Positions 8,397-17,552 of a stretch of 64,000 nt of DNA are shown piece after piece (position 1 is the first letter of the stretch; each line of letters starts with the position of its first letter). Made by a program: the position numbers and the translations under genes. Where the stretch lies: NCBI GenBank assembly GCA_002305915.1, contig DBRJ01000004.1, forward strand, positions 30,742 through 94,741, written 5' to 3'. The notes under the pieces were generated by a model. It did not search any database. It had not been told where the DNA came from and saw nothing but the letters and a program-made list of their open reading frames with translations. Origin of the DNA: Pelotomaculum sp. UBA1371 (lineage in GTDB: Bacteria > Bacillota > Desulfotomaculia > Desulfotomaculales > Pelotomaculaceae).

Positions 8397-9407
8397 TTGA
8401 GCGCAATTGTGAATGAGACACCGGCCCGGTTAAGGTGCGGGGACAGGGTAATCCAGGAAATCCTGCCGGTCCTGCCGGGCAGCATCCGCCGCCTTGTTTC
8501 GGCCTTGCCCCCATTTGTCCAGGAGAAGGTTGAGGAGTTCCGGATCCGGCAGGAAAGACCCCTGATTCTGGGCCTGTCCTCCGGCGACCATTTTTTAAGC
8601 GTCAAAGGACAACTGACAGGCCTGCGCCAGGAGGCTTACCAGGTCACACAGAACGATATGGAGCAGCTTATCCAGTTAATCAGCGGGTCCTCCCTTTATG
8701 CCCTGGAAGAAGAATTGAGAAACGGCTTTATTACCCTGCCCGGCGGCCACCGGGCAGGAATCACCGGAAAGGCTGTTCTGGACAACGGCAGAGTCAGGAC
8801 ATTAAAGTACCTTTCCGGCTGCAACATCAGGGTATCCCGTGAAATCAAAGGTGCGGCCGCGCCCATTCTGCCTTACTTGCTTGACGGCCGCCGGGGAATC
8901 TACCATACTATCCTGATTTCTCCCCCGCGCTGCGGCAAAACAACCATGCTCCGGGATCTGATCAGGCAGATCAGTAACGGCATTGAAGAACTTGGTTTTC
9001 CCGGGGTCAACGTGGGTTTAGTGGACGAGCGCTCGGAAATTGCGGGCTGCTACAAGGGGATACCCCAGCGGGATGTGGGCATCAGGACCGATGTCCTGGA
9101 TGGATGTCCCAAAGCCCAGGGGATGATGATGCTGGTGCGCTCCATGGGACCCGGGGTAGTCTCGGCGGATGAAATCGGGCGAAGGGAAGACGTCGAAGCT
9201 ATCGAGGAAATGCTGAACGCCGGCGTGAAGGTCCTTGTTACCGCCCACGGTTCTTCACTCGCCGAACTGGCCTGCAGGCCCGCCCTGGGTCAATTGATCC
9301 GGTCTAAATGGATCGAACGGATCGTGATCCTGGGGCGCTCCCGGGGGGTGGGAACAGTGGAAGAAATCATAGACGGGAGAAGCATGAGGTCTCTGGGGGT
9401 GAAATAA
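8397..9407 (+). CDS. spoIIIAA: Stage III sporulation protein AA (ATPase)
   Basis: 336 residues. It is a secretion-type ATPase of the mother cell thought to power the SpoIIIA-SpoIIQ channel that links mother cell and forespore. The Walker A motif is SPPRCGKTTMLRD near residue 180. GLVDERSEIAGCYKGIPQ and the acidic SADEIGRREDVEAIEE (Walker B region) follow. The TTG start has GGGAGGGA upstream. It heads eight genes in canonical spoIIIAA-AH order, and its stop overlaps the next start by one base (TAATG). Confidence 0.96.
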   Translation: MSAIVNETPARLRCGDRVIQEILPVLPGSIRRLVSALPPFVQEKVEEFRIRQERPLILGLSSGDHFLSVKGQLTGLRQEAYQVTQNDMEQLIQLISGSSLYALEEELRNGFITLPGGHRAGITGKAVLDNGRVRTLKYLSGCNIRVSREIKGAAAPILPYLLDGRRGIYHTILISPPRCGKTTMLRDLIRQISNGIEELGFPGVNVGLVDERSEIAGCYKGIPQRDVGIRTDVLDGCPKAQGMMMLVRSMGPGVVSADEIGRREDVEAIEEMLNAGVKVLVTAHGSSLAELACRPALGQLIRSKWIERIVILGRSRGVGTVEEIIDGRSMRSLGVK

Positions 9408-9925
9408 TGCTGAAACTCATTGGAGCAGCCATGGTCGTTGCAGCGAGCGGCCTGGGCGGGCTGGCTGTAGCCGGTAATTATTCCCGCAGGCCCAGGGAGC
9501 TTAGAACCCTGCGCTCTGCGCTGCAAATGCTGGAAACGGAGGTCGTCTACAGCGCCACCCACTTGCCGGAAGCCCTCGCCCGGGTGGCAGGCAACTGCGA
9601 CCGGCTGGTGGAGCCCCTTTTCAGCCGGGCAGCCGCTGAATTTGCCGCATCAACCGGGATAACAGCCGCAAATGCCTGGGAAAATGCGTTGATTCACTAT
9701 TATCCGGGAACAGCATTAAAGCCCCAGGACCTTTCGATCCTGCGCAGTCTTGGTTCTTCCCTGGGCAGATCCGACCGGGAGGACCAGGTGAAACACCTGC
9801 ACCTGGCTATGGAGCAAATTAAATCAGCAATGGCCGGAGCTGAAGAAGAAGCTGCCCGGAATGTAAAACTCTGGAGTTACCTTGGGTTTCTGGGCGGGCT
9901 GATTACGGTTCTGGTGATTTATTAG
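9407..9925 (+). CDS. spoIIIAB: Stage III sporulation protein AB
   Basis: 172 residues from the ATG at 9407 (MLKLIGAAMVVAASG), giving a one-base overlap with spoIIIAA. It has an N-terminal membrane helix (3-25), a helical cytoplasmic body (LRTLRSALQMLETEVVYSAT is typical of SpoIIIAB) and a C-terminal membrane helix (LWSYLGFLGGLITVLVIY). This is a GspF-like platform component of the feeding-tube apparatus in the mother-cell membrane. Confidence 0.94.
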   Translation: MLKLIGAAMVVAASGLGGLAVAGNYSRRPRELRTLRSALQMLETEVVYSATHLPEALARVAGNCDRLVEPLFSRAAAEFAASTGITAANAWENALIHYYPGTALKPQDLSILRSLGSSLGRSDREDQVKHLHLAMEQIKSAMAGAEEEAARNVKLWSYLGFLGGLITVLVIY

Positions 9926-9943
9926 TAAAAGGAGAGGTAAAAG

Positions 9944-10147
9944 ATGGGAAGCAGTATTGACTTGATTTTTAAAATAGCTGGCGTCGGGATCCTGGTAGCG
10001 GTGCTAAACGCCATCTTAAAACACGCCGGCAAAGAAGAACAGGGACATATCGTAACCCTGGCAGGCCTGGCCATTGTCTTTATGTGGGTAATTCAGCTGC
10101 TTGCCACTCTGTTTGAACAGGTTAAATCCGTGTTCAGGCTTTACTAG
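9944..10147 (+). CDS. spoIIIAC: Stage III sporulation protein AC
   Basis: 67 residues with two membrane helices (about 5-25 and 36-58), the standard size. It begins MGSSIDLIFKIAGVGILVAV, and KHAGKEEQGHIVTLAG between the helices is the family signature. GGAGAGG lies upstream. It is third in the spoIIIA operon and required for forespore sigma-G activity in B. subtilis. Confidence 0.95.
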   Translation: MGSSIDLIFKIAGVGILVAVLNAILKHAGKEEQGHIVTLAGLAIVFMWVIQLLATLFEQVKSVFRLY

Positions 10148-10173
10148 ACTCTTGATAAACGAGGTTTACCACC

Positions 10174-10569
10174 ATGGATGTACTGCAGATTGTTGCCATC
10201 GGCCTCATGGCTACTGTGCTGATTGGTGTCTTAAGAAGCCAGCGGCCGGAACTGGCGGTGCTTTTGAGCGTCGCTGCCGGGGTGATCCTGTTCCTGCTGG
10301 TGCTGGGCAAAATAGGTTCGATTGTGGGTATAATCACGGATCTGTCTGCCCGGGCGGGGATCAGTATGGTCTACCTGGGCACAATTATGAAAATCATCGG
10401 AATTGCTTACATTGCCGAGTTCGGCGCCCAAATCTGCCGGGATGCGGGAGAAGGCGCGGTGGCTACAAAAATAGAATTTGCCGCTAAAATTCTGATTATG
10501 GTCCTGGCGGTTCCCATTGTGGTAGCCGTACTCCAGTCCCTCTTAAAATTGTTGGGTGAGGCGGGGTGA
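10174..10569 (+). CDS. spoIIIAD: Stage III sporulation protein AD
   Basis: 131 residues with four predicted membrane helices, the usual length. MDVLQIVAIGLMATVLIGVL and the later YLGTIMKIIGIAYIAEFGAQ are characteristic of SpoIIIAD. The stop overlaps the spoIIIAE GTG start (GTGA). It is a membrane component of the SpoIIIA channel. Confidence 0.95.
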   Translation: MDVLQIVAIGLMATVLIGVLRSQRPELAVLLSVAAGVILFLLVLGKIGSIVGIITDLSARAGISMVYLGTIMKIIGIAYIAEFGAQICRDAGEGAVATKIEFAAKILIMVLAVPIVVAVLQSLLKLLGEAG

Positions 10570-11741
10570 ACACTGTGCTCAGGTTTTATCTTACTGTTCT
10601 GCTGGCGGCGCTGCTCACCGCGCCGCTCCTTGTCCCGTTAAAGCAAGCTGCAGCAGCCGGCTCCGGGGAGCCTTCCACCACTCAGAATTTATTTGAAATT
10701 CAGGAATACATTGACCGGCTGGACACAGAAATCAAGAGCTCCGTTCCTCAGGTTCATTTTAGAGAAATGGTGAACAAACTGGTCCAGGGGGAACTGGACT
10801 GGAAGCCTGCCCAAATTTTTAACCAGTTGGCAAGACAACTTTTTAAAGAAGTTGTGGCGAACTTTGATTTGCTGGGAAAACTGGTTGTTCTGGCAGTTAT
10901 TTGCGCCGTTCTGCAAAATTTAATGACCTCTTTCGAAAAGAGCAGTGCCGGACAGCTTACTTATTCCGTAACCTACCTTGTCTTAATCACCCTTGCCATC
11001 GGCTCCTTTTCCATCGCAGTCAATGCGGGCAGGGAGGTGGTGGATACCATGGTTACTTTCATGCAGGCTCTCACGCCGGTTTTGCTGACGCTCCTGGTGG
11101 CGGTGGGCGGTCTGGCCTCGGCAGCCATATTCAGCCCTGTGATTCTGGCAACCCTGAGCATCTTCGGCACCTTAATCAAGGACGTCGTCCTTCCCCTGCT
11201 TTTTTTCGTGGCGATCCTGGGCATTGTCGGCAATCTTTCCGAGCGGTTCAAGGTTTCTAATCTGGCTGATTTATTAAAAACAGTAGCCATGGGACTGATG
11301 GGAGTGTTTTCAACCATATTCCTGGGCGTACTGGCAATTCAAGGAGTGGCAGGAGCAGTTGGTGACTCCGTTACTTTCAGAACGGCCAAGTTCAGTGTGG
11401 ATGCCTTTGTACCTGTCGTCGGCGGCATGCTCTCCGATGCTCTGGAGGCTGTAATCAGTTCTTCCCTGCTCCTGAAAAACGCCGTGGGAATCGCCGGAGT
11501 AGCCGTTATCGGGACAGTTATGGTCATACCCCTCTTAAAAATCATTACCCTGGCCTTTATCTACAAACTGGCCGGAGCACTGATTCAACCCATTGGCAGC
11601 GGGCAGATGGTGGACTGCTTGAACAGCCTGGGCAACAACCTGCTCTTAATCTTTGCCACGGTGGCTACGGTGGGTCTCCTGTTCTTTTTCACCATTACCA
11701 TAGTTGTCGGAGTGGGAAATATTTCTGTGATGCTGAGGTGA
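10566..11741 (+). CDS. spoIIIAE: Stage III sporulation protein AE
   Basis: 391 residues. An N-terminal signal-like segment (about 5-30) is followed by an extracytoplasmic portion (to about 100) and then several membrane helices to the C-terminus. Typical signatures are DVVLPLLFFVAILGIVGNLS and FALKAAL-like helices (here FRTAKFSVDAFVPVVGGML). It is the largest polytopic subunit of the SpoIIIA complex. The GTG start overlaps spoIIIAD by four bases. A 63-base gap follows before spoIIIAF. Confidence 0.95.
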   Translation: MNTVLRFYLTVLLAALLTAPLLVPLKQAAAAGSGEPSTTQNLFEIQEYIDRLDTEIKSSVPQVHFREMVNKLVQGELDWKPAQIFNQLARQLFKEVVANFDLLGKLVVLAVICAVLQNLMTSFEKSSAGQLTYSVTYLVLITLAIGSFSIAVNAGREVVDTMVTFMQALTPVLLTLLVAVGGLASAAIFSPVILATLSIFGTLIKDVVLPLLFFVAILGIVGNLSERFKVSNLADLLKTVAMGLMGVFSTIFLGVLAIQGVAGAVGDSVTFRTAKFSVDAFVPVVGGMLSDALEAVISSSLLLKNAVGIAGVAVIGTVMVIPLLKIITLAFIYKLAGALIQPIGSGQMVDCLNSLGNNLLLIFATVATVGLLFFFTITIVVGVGNISVMLR

Positions 11742-11804
11742 CTGCAGAAAGCCCTTGCTTTTTCAAGCTCCGGGCGGCATTCACTCAGCTAAAGGGGGGG
11801 TCTG

Positions 11805-12437
11805 ATGGAAATAATCCGCAATCTGGTACAAAGCCTGGTTATCATCATTATCCTGGCCATGTTTTTGGAAATGCTGCTGCCTGCCGGGGAAATGAGAACG
11901 TACGTCAAAATGATCATGGGCCTGCTGGTCATTATAGCAGTTGTCCAGGCGGTTGGCAGCATAGCCCGCTGGAGTTTTGAAGAAATGCCGGCCGTTGTGA
12001 CCGGCGCCGGAGATGGACGTGGTCAACTGCCGGAAATTCTGGAGACAGGCCGAAAGATTTCAGCCAGGCAGCAGGAACTGGGAATTGAACAGTACCGGCA
12101 GGGGCTGGCCCGGCAGGTTACGGCCCTGGTCAATTTAAATCAGGAATTACCCGTGCTCGACGTGGAAGTGAACGTAGAGTCCGAATCCGGCAAACCGGGC
12201 TTCGGGCAGATCAAAGAAATTATTTTGACTGTCGGTGAAAACCCTGAACAAGCCGGCCCGGAGCCGGAAGGAGAAAAACTGGTGGATAATGTCACTCCGG
12301 TCACAGTCCAGGTTGGTAGTCCCGGGACGCCGGACAAGCCGGGGGCGGTAAACCCAAAGGCTGTGGCCGGGATAGTTGGCGTACTGACAAACTTTTACAA
12401 CATAAAACCGGAACAGGTTAAAATTATCTACAACTAA
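11805..12437 (+). CDS. spoIIIAF: Stage III sporulation protein AF
   Basis: 210 residues. Two N-terminal membrane helices (about 8-28 and 35-55, around MRTYVKMIMGLLVIIAVVQ) are followed by a soluble domain. SpoIIIAF belongs to the ring-forming proteins of the channel. The ATG at 11805 has AGGGGGG upstream. The C-terminal region has a Pro/Gly-rich insertion (around NPEQAGPEPEGEKL) before the terminal ring-building segment. Confidence 0.92.
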   Translation: MEIIRNLVQSLVIIIILAMFLEMLLPAGEMRTYVKMIMGLLVIIAVVQAVGSIARWSFEEMPAVVTGAGDGRGQLPEILETGRKISARQQELGIEQYRQGLARQVTALVNLNQELPVLDVEVNVESESGKPGFGQIKEIILTVGENPEQAGPEPEGEKLVDNVTPVTVQVGSPGTPDKPGAVNPKAVAGIVGVLTNFYNIKPEQVKIIYN

Positions 12438-12451
12438 AAGGGGGTGACAAA

Positions 12452-13072
12452 TTGCACAGAATCTTGAACTTCTTCAAGGGTGGAGGTAATAACGGAGCGC
12501 CTCCCAAGGAACAAGGCAGGCGGAACCTCTGGCTGGCAACCCTGGGCGTCCTGGGGATCGTCCTGCTGGTTATAGCCAATACAGGTGGAAGCAAGCCCGC
12601 CGGCGTACAACCGGAACAAGTTTTGCCCGGCCCGGCCCCGGAGGAAAAGGCTGAAAGCAGCATGTCCTTTGAGGAGGAACAAATCGCCGGCAAGCTCCGG
12701 GAAATGCTCAGGCAGGTGGATGGAGCCGGGAAGGTTGAAGTATCTGTGCGGCTCTCCGGCTCTACCCGGGAGGAATACGCCGTGAACACCACCACAGGAA
12801 AAAAGACGACCCAGGAGCGGGACCAGACAGGCGGAACCCGCCTGACCACCGAAGATACCAACAGCGGTCAACTGGTAATGAACCGCAGCGAAACCGGTGA
12901 GGAGCGGCCTGTTGTGGAACGGGAAGTTGCACCTCAGGTGGCCGGTGTCCTGGTTGTGGCCCAAGGGGCAGGAGACTCCCGGATCAAGGCCAGGCTTTTC
13001 GAGGCAACACGGGTAGCCCTTGGTATTGATCCCCAGAGAATTCTCGTCCTGAAAATGGAAAGGAGAGAATAA
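12452..13072 (+). CDS. spoIIIAG: Stage III sporulation protein AG
   Basis: 206 residues from a TTG at 12452, with AAAGGGGGTGA upstream. One membrane helix (about 27-46) is followed by a linker and a ring-building domain with EEEQIAGKLREMLRQVDGAG, an insertion rich in Thr/Arg, and VAGVLVVAQGAGDSRIKARL. SpoIIIAG forms large rings in the intermembrane space in B. subtilis. The stop overlaps the spoIIIAH ATG by one base. Confidence 0.94.
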   Translation: MHRILNFFKGGGNNGAPPKEQGRRNLWLATLGVLGIVLLVIANTGGSKPAGVQPEQVLPGPAPEEKAESSMSFEEEQIAGKLREMLRQVDGAGKVEVSVRLSGSTREEYAVNTTTGKKTTQERDQTGGTRLTTEDTNSGQLVMNRSETGEERPVVEREVAPQVAGVLVVAQGAGDSRIKARLFEATRVALGIDPQRILVLKMERRE

Positions 13073-13665
13073 TGATTCCCATAATTATTCGAAAGCGGAC
13101 CCTGAGCCTGATTGCCTTTGCTCTGATCGGAGCAGCCCTGTTATTCCTGGGCTGGCGCGGCAATCTTCTGGAAAAAAAATTGATTCCCGGAACTCCGGTA
13201 ACCAGCCCGGCCGTCAATGAGACAGTACCCGTCAGCACCGCCCAACCACTGAGCGTGGCGGAACAATCAGGTATAATGGCCGTTGCTGGAGCAACTTTTG
13301 AAGAGCAGGATTTTTTTGTGGACTACCGCCTGGAGCGTGAGCGGATCCGTGGTCAGAGGGTGGAGTGGCTCAGAGAAGTGATTAATAACGCCAATTCAAC
13401 CGCTGATACCAGACAAAAGGCCCAGGAACACCTGATGGTAATCAGCCGCAGCATGGAAAAAGAAAATGAACTGGAGAATTTGATCCGGGCTAAAGGGTTC
13501 AAGGAAGCGGCTGTCTTCGTCGACGAACGCTCCGTCACCGTGATCGTTGAATCAGCAAGAGAAAGCCTGACCACAGAAGAATTATCATCTATTACCGGGT
13601 TGGTTTCCAGGGGTACCGGCGTGGATGCTCAAAACATTGTGGTAATTCCCAGGGGTATCGAATAA
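13072..13665 (+). CDS. spoIIIAH: Stage III sporulation protein AH
   Basis: 197 residues. One N-terminal membrane helix (about 9-27) is followed by the helical YscJ/FliF-like domain (FFVDYRLERERIRGQRVEWL, then IKAKGFKEAAVF-like, here IRAKGFKEAAVFVDE). It forms the mother-cell half of the zipper with forespore SpoIIQ. Last gene of the operon; no clear T-run terminator follows. Confidence 0.95.
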   Translation: MIPIIIRKRTLSLIAFALIGAALLFLGWRGNLLEKKLIPGTPVTSPAVNETVPVSTAQPLSVAEQSGIMAVAGATFEEQDFFVDYRLERERIRGQRVEWLREVINNANSTADTRQKAQEHLMVISRSMEKENELENLIRAKGFKEAAVFVDERSVTVIVESARESLTTEELSSITGLVSRGTGVDAQNIVVIPRGIE

Positions 13666-13696
13666 GTTCACCTTGAGTGAAAAATTCACTGACTCC

Positions 13697-13768
13697 CTAT
13701 TGAATGCAGGCTCATTCCCTGAGAGAACCTGATCCGGACAGGCCTGCGCTGTTTTCCTTCTTCAATAG
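13697..13768 (+). other. Structured intergenic element (nested inverted repeats)
   Basis: An outer stem CTATTGAA (13697-13704)/TTCAATAG (13761-13768) encloses GCAGGC (13706-13711)/GCCTGC (13742-13747) and a small CCTG/CAGG hairpin (13728-13731/13739-13742, sharing one base with the previous arm). The stretch CTGAGAGAACCTGATCCGGA inside resembles the conserved part of TPP riboswitches, but the remaining core is not convincing. It lies upstream of the promoter proposed at 13832-13860, so it could equally be the 3' end of the spoIIIA transcript. Confidence 0.4.
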
Positions 13769-13831
13769 CGAGCCTTAACTTCAATCTCATTTAGAATCTG
13801 CTGCGGATTTTGTATACTTGTCTTAAATGGG

Positions 13832-13860
13832 TTTCCATGGGTTATATTTTTTATTATAAT
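13832..13860 (+). promoter_or_regulatory. Candidate sigma-A promoter of the pycB-accC operon
   Basis: TTTCCA (13832-13837) and a perfect TATAAT (13855-13860) are separated by 17 bases. They would give a leader of roughly 100 bases ahead of the start at 13967. Confidence 0.5.
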
Positions 13861-13899
13861 GATGGTAATGTTCTTTAATGATCATTGCCTGGATTTAAT

Positions 13900-13936
13900 C
13901 AGGTTGTTATCAGGTTATGTGGCAACCTGTTTTTTT
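13900..13936 (+). terminator. Terminator-like hairpin in the pycB leader
   Basis: CAGGTTG (13900-13906) or the closer CAGGTT (13911-13916) can pair with CAACCTG (13923-13929), followed by seven T. It lies between the proposed promoter and the gene start. It may therefore be an attenuator with two alternative left arms, unless the real promoter is further down. Confidence 0.6.
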
Positions 13937-13966
13937 AATGTGGTTAGTATTGGGGAGTGAACAGTA

Positions 13967-15937
13967 ATGGTACGCAGGGTCCAAATAACCGATACCTCAC
14001 TGAGGGACGCCCACCAGAGCCTCTGGGCAACCAGAATGCGCACGGCAGACATGCTGCCTATCGCCGAGAAACTCGATCAAGTGGGGTACCATTCCCTTGA
14101 AGTTTGGGGAGGGGTAACCTTTGATGTCTGCATGCGCTATTTAAATGAGGATCCCTGGGAAAGGCTCCGCCTGCTGAGGAAGCATATTAAAAAAACCCCT
14201 CTGCAGATGCTTTTGAGAGGTCAATCCCTCGTCGGCTACAAGCACTACCCCGATGATGTGGTGGAATCCTTCATTGCCAGGTCAGTGGAAAAGGGCATTA
14301 ACATCATCAGGGTCTTTGACGCGCTGAACGATGTCAGAAACCTGGAAACCGCCATCCGCGCTTCAAAAAAAGCGGGGGCGCATGCCCAGGCGGCGATGGT
14401 TTACACTGTTAGCCCTGTCCATACCAACGAGCACTACCTGGCCATGGGACGGCAGCTTGCAGAAATGGGAGCCGAATCCCTGTGTATCAAAGATATGGCC
14501 GGATTGCTGGCTCCCTACCGGGCCTATGATCTGGTTAAACTCCTCAAGGATAATCTGGGGTTGCCTGTCCAGCTGCACTGCCACTATATTGGAGGACTGG
14601 CCGTGGGAACATACCTGAAGGCAGTTGAAGCAGGAGTGGACGTCATCGATACCGCCACAGTACCCCTGGCTTTCGGCGCCTCCCTGCCACCGGTTGAAAC
14701 CGTGGTTCGCGCCCTGCAGGGCACTACCTTCGACACGGCACTGAACATCCATGATCTTTTTGAAGTTGCTGAATTTTTCGAGGAAATGAGAAAGAATAAC
14801 GGTTTTGAGCGCGGCGTAACCCGGATTAACGATATGCGCGTTTTTGACCACCAGGTTCCCGGCGGAATGATCTCCAACCTCGTGACCCAACTGGAGGAAC
14901 AAAAGGCTCTTTACCGGATTGGCGAGGTACTCTCGGAAATACCCAGAGTGCGTGAAGACCTCGGCTATCCGCCCCTGGTGACTCCCAACAGTCAGATTGT
15001 GGGAACCCAGGCTGTCTTGAATGTACTTACAGGAGAAAGATATAAGCTGGTGCCCGGGGAGGTCCGGGAATTCTTTCAGGGGTGCTACGGCAGGCCTCCG
15101 GCTCCGGTCAACCAGGAGATTGCCCGCAAAGTGCTGGGTGACCGTGAACCGATCACCTGCAGACCTGCTGACTTATTGGAACCCAGATTGGAAAGAATAA
15201 GGAAGGAAATGAAAGACCTGGCAACCTGTGAAGAGGATGTTATTTCTTACGCTCTGTTTCCCCAGGTGGGTAAGCGGTTTCTGGAAGAGAGAAACAGGGG
15301 CGGCCGGAAAGAACCTGGGCCTGTTTCTGACAGGGCTGAAAAAGTCCCCCTAAATCAACTGCAGAAAATGGCCGCTGCCCGGGTTGAGGAGAAAAGCAGC
15401 GGGCCTGTCCCGGCCCGGGGACCGGCAGGACAGGAGCCAGGCGGCAAAGGGGCTTCGAAGGAGGAAAGAAAAATGAACCTTGACGATGTCAGGGAATTAA
15501 TAATGCTTGTCAATGAAACCGGGATAACCGAAGTTAAACTGGAAAGCGACGGGATCAAGCTCGCCATTAAAAAAGGGCTTGACCTGAAAGCAGGACCAGG
15601 CTCCTCCGTACCTGCAGAGCAAGCTTTGGCTATACCTTCCGGTCAAAAAGAAACCGGCTCCAGCATGCCGGAACAAACTGAGACTAAAGACCAGGCCGCG
15701 CTAATCCCGGTGATATCTCCCATGGTCGGTACATTCTACCGTTCCCCGTCACCGGAGGCTCCCCCTTACGTCAGTGTTGGGGAATATATAAAGAAGGGTC
15801 AGACCCTTTGTATTATTGAAGCGATGAAACTGATGAACAAAATTGATTCTGAAGTCGAAGGAGAAATCGTTGAAATAACAGTTGAAAACGGCTCACCTGT
15901 AGAATACGGCCAAACCATCTTTTTGATCAAACAATAA
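13967..15937 (+). CDS. pycB: Pyruvate carboxylase-type carboxyltransferase (PycB/OadA) fused to AccB-type biotin carrier
   Basis: 656 residues. Residues 1-460 are the DRE-TIM carboxyltransferase: [42 protein letters not shown] and the metal-binding LHCHYIGG. After a charged linker, residues 503-656 are a complete AccB-like biotin carboxyl carrier: [20 protein letters not shown], a Pro/Ala linker, [16 protein letters not shown], and [11 protein letters not shown] with biotin Lys at about 621. Most PycB/OadA proteins carry only the short biotinyl domain, so the AccB-type N-terminal segment is unusual. With the AccC gene 63 bases downstream it should form a two-part pyruvate (or related acyl) carboxylase, feeding oxaloacetate. 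The start is the ATG at 13967 behind GGGGAGTG. A 5S transcarboxylase-like role cannot be excluded. Confidence 0.88.
   Translation: MVRRVQITDTSLRDAHQSLWATRMRTADMLPIAEKLDQVGYHSLEVWGGVTFDVCMRYLNEDPWERLRLLRKHIKKTPLQMLLRGQSLVGYKHYPDDVVESFIARSVEKGINIIRVFDALNDVRNLETAIRASKKAGAHAQAAMVYTVSPVHTNEHYLAMGRQLAEMGAESLCIKDMAGLLAPYRAYDLVKLLKDNLGLPVQLHCHYIGGLAVGTYLKAVEAGVDVIDTATVPLAFGASLPPVETVVRALQGTTFDTALNIHDLFEVAEFFEEMRKNNGFERGVTRINDMRVFDHQVPGGMISNLVTQLEEQKALYRIGEVLSEIPRVREDLGYPPLVTPNSQIVGTQAVLNVLTGERYKLVPGEVREFFQGCYGRPPAPVNQEIARKVLGDREPITCRPADLLEPRLERIRKEMKDLATCEEDVISYALFPQVGKRFLEERNRGGRKEPGPVSDRAEKVPLNQLQKMAAARVEEKSSGPVPARGPAGQEPGGKGASKEERKMNLDDVRELIMLVNETGITEVKLESDGIKLAIKKGLDLKAGPGSSVPAEQALAIPSGQKETGSSMPEQTETKDQAALIPVISPMVGTFYRSPSPEAPPYVSVGEYIKKGQTLCIIEAMKLMNKIDSEVEGEIVEITVENGSPVEYGQTIFLIKQ
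15473..15937 (+). CDS. Possible internally started AccB-type BCCP within pycB
   Basis: In the same frame as pycB, a perfect AAGGAGG (15458-15464) stands eight bases before an ATG at 15473. Translation from there gives a free-standing 154-residue biotin carboxyl carrier with the normal AccB beginning ([20 protein letters not shown]), length and biotin site. The SD itself encodes Lys-Glu-Glu of the fusion protein. The arrangement suggests an old accB gene fused in frame to the carboxyltransferase gene that kept its own translation signal. Whether the short product is made is not known from sequence. Confidence 0.5.
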   Translation: MNLDDVRELIMLVNETGITEVKLESDGIKLAIKKGLDLKAGPGSSVPAEQALAIPSGQKETGSSMPEQTETKDQAALIPVISPMVGTFYRSPSPEAPPYVSVGEYIKKGQTLCIIEAMKLMNKIDSEVEGEIVEITVENGSPVEYGQTIFLIKQ

Positions 15938-15999
15938 CGTTTTATAGAAATAGGAGACCTTATTGTTGTTTTAACTTTGGGAAAGGATCTTAAATAAAA

Positions 16000-17352
16000 A
16001 TGTTCAAGAAGATACTCATCGCCAACCGGGGGGAAATAGCCCTCCGGATTATCAGAGCCTGCCGTGAAATGAATATTGCTACGGTAGCGGTTTATTCCCG
16101 GGCAGATCAGGAAAGTCTTCATGTACTGTGGGCAGACGAAGCTTATTGTATCGGGCCGGCGCCTTCCGCTAAAAGCTATTTAAATTATACCAACATCATC
16201 AGCGCAGCTCTTATTTCCGGGGCGGACGCCATTCACCCCGGTTACGGTTTTCTTGCGGAGAACGCAGGCTTTGCAGATGCTTGCTCAACCTGCGGAATTA
16301 CCTTTATCGGCCCGACGGCCAAAGCAATTAAACAAATGGGAGCAAAAGCCACAGCCAGAGAAACCATGCTTAAGGCGGGAGTGCCGGTTGTACCGGGCTC
16401 GGAAGGCATGCTCAAGGATATGGGGCAGGCCCGGGAGCTGGCCCGGGAAATAGGCTATCCAATAATCATTAAGGCCAGCGCCGGGGGCGGCGGGCGCGGC
16501 ATGAGAATCGTTCAGGGCGGCAATGAACTGGAAGACGCCGTCAATACAGCAAAGGCGGAGGCCAGAGCTGCTTTCGGCAATGATGATGTCTACCTGGAAA
16601 AATATATGGAGGAACCAAGGCATATTGAATTTCAGGTTTTAGGCGACAACCATGGCAACTTGATTCACCTTGGAGAAAGGGACTGTTCCATTCAGCGGCG
16701 CAACCAGAAAATCCTTGAAGAAGCGCCTTCTCTGGCACTCAACTGGGAAATGCGTAAAAAAATGGGTGAAATTGCAGTAAGGGCGGCAAAGGCTGCAGGT
16801 TACACCAATGCTGGCACTGTAGAATTCCTACTGGATAAAAATATGAATTTTTATTTCATGGAAATGAATACAAGGATTCAGGTAGAACACCCTGTTACAG
16901 AGTCTGTAAGCGGGTTTGACCTGATCAAGGAGCAGATCAGACTGGCTGCGGGGGAAAAGCTGGAATTGAACCAGGAGCAAATAAACCTTCATGGCCATGC
17001 CATTGAATGCAGGATCAATGCAGAGGATCCTGATAGAAAATTTCAACCCAGTGCCGGAAAAATAACAACTTATTTGCCTCCGGGGGGGCCGGGTATCCGC
17101 GTTGACAGTGCCATCTACAGTGGTTATGTGATCCCTCCTTTTTATGATTCTCTGATTGGAAAACTAATAGCCTGGGGCAGGGACAGGGACGAAGCCATAG
17201 CCCGGATGCAGCGGGCGCTTCAGGAGTTTGTGATCAAAGGAATCAACACGACTATTCCCTTCCACCAGAAAATCTTAAACAACGCGTTCTTCAGGCGGGG
17301 CGAAATCTATACAAATTTTATACAGCGGCGCATTTTCTGTGATAGTGATTAA
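16000..17352 (+). CDS. accC: Biotin carboxylase (AccC/PycA type)
   Basis: 450 residues, the full length of stand-alone biotin carboxylases. It carboxylates biotin on the carrier with ATP and bicarbonate. Seen in order: [37 protein letters not shown], the ATP-grasp loop [13 protein letters not shown] and [14 protein letters not shown]. It follows the carboxyltransferase-BCCP gene in an operon and should serve that enzyme. No accA/accD genes are in the window, so involvement in acetyl-CoA carboxylase is possible but not shown. Confidence 0.94.
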   Translation: MFKKILIANRGEIALRIIRACREMNIATVAVYSRADQESLHVLWADEAYCIGPAPSAKSYLNYTNIISAALISGADAIHPGYGFLAENAGFADACSTCGITFIGPTAKAIKQMGAKATARETMLKAGVPVVPGSEGMLKDMGQARELAREIGYPIIIKASAGGGGRGMRIVQGGNELEDAVNTAKAEARAAFGNDDVYLEKYMEEPRHIEFQVLGDNHGNLIHLGERDCSIQRRNQKILEEAPSLALNWEMRKKMGEIAVRAAKAAGYTNAGTVEFLLDKNMNFYFMEMNTRIQVEHPVTESVSGFDLIKEQIRLAAGEKLELNQEQINLHGHAIECRINAEDPDRKFQPSAGKITTYLPPGGPGIRVDSAIYSGYVIPPFYDSLIGKLIAWGRDRDEAIARMQRALQEFVIKGINTTIPFHQKILNNAFFRRGEIYTNFIQRRIFCDSD

Positions 17353-17374
17353 TATTTTCTCAATAGATTGATAT

Positions 17375-17403
17375 TTGCGTCGAATTAACAATTTTGTTAT
17401 AAT
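17375..17403 (+). promoter_or_regulatory. Strong sigma-A promoter with extended -10
   Basis: TTGCGT (17375-17380), 17 bases, then TATAAT (17398-17403) preceded by TG at the extended -10 position (17395-17396). It would drive the Asp23-amaP-DUF2273(-nusB) genes with a leader of about 140 bases. Confidence 0.65.
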
Positions 17404-17552
17404 AAATTATATATTTTTTCCAGCTCTTTTACCTACTTTTTAGATGTGCTTGCTATTTTACTAAATTTTCACTTCTATGTAAGTATATAAAGACTGTTTT
17501 ACCTGAAAGGAAACCATTAAAACCTGTAAACTTTCCAGGCGGAGGTGATAAT

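Noticed and set aside
11738..11980. Frame beginning at the spoIIIAE stop
   Set aside because: It overlaps spoIIIAF in another frame and its composition is non-protein-like; spoIIIAF at 11805 has its own ribosome binding site.
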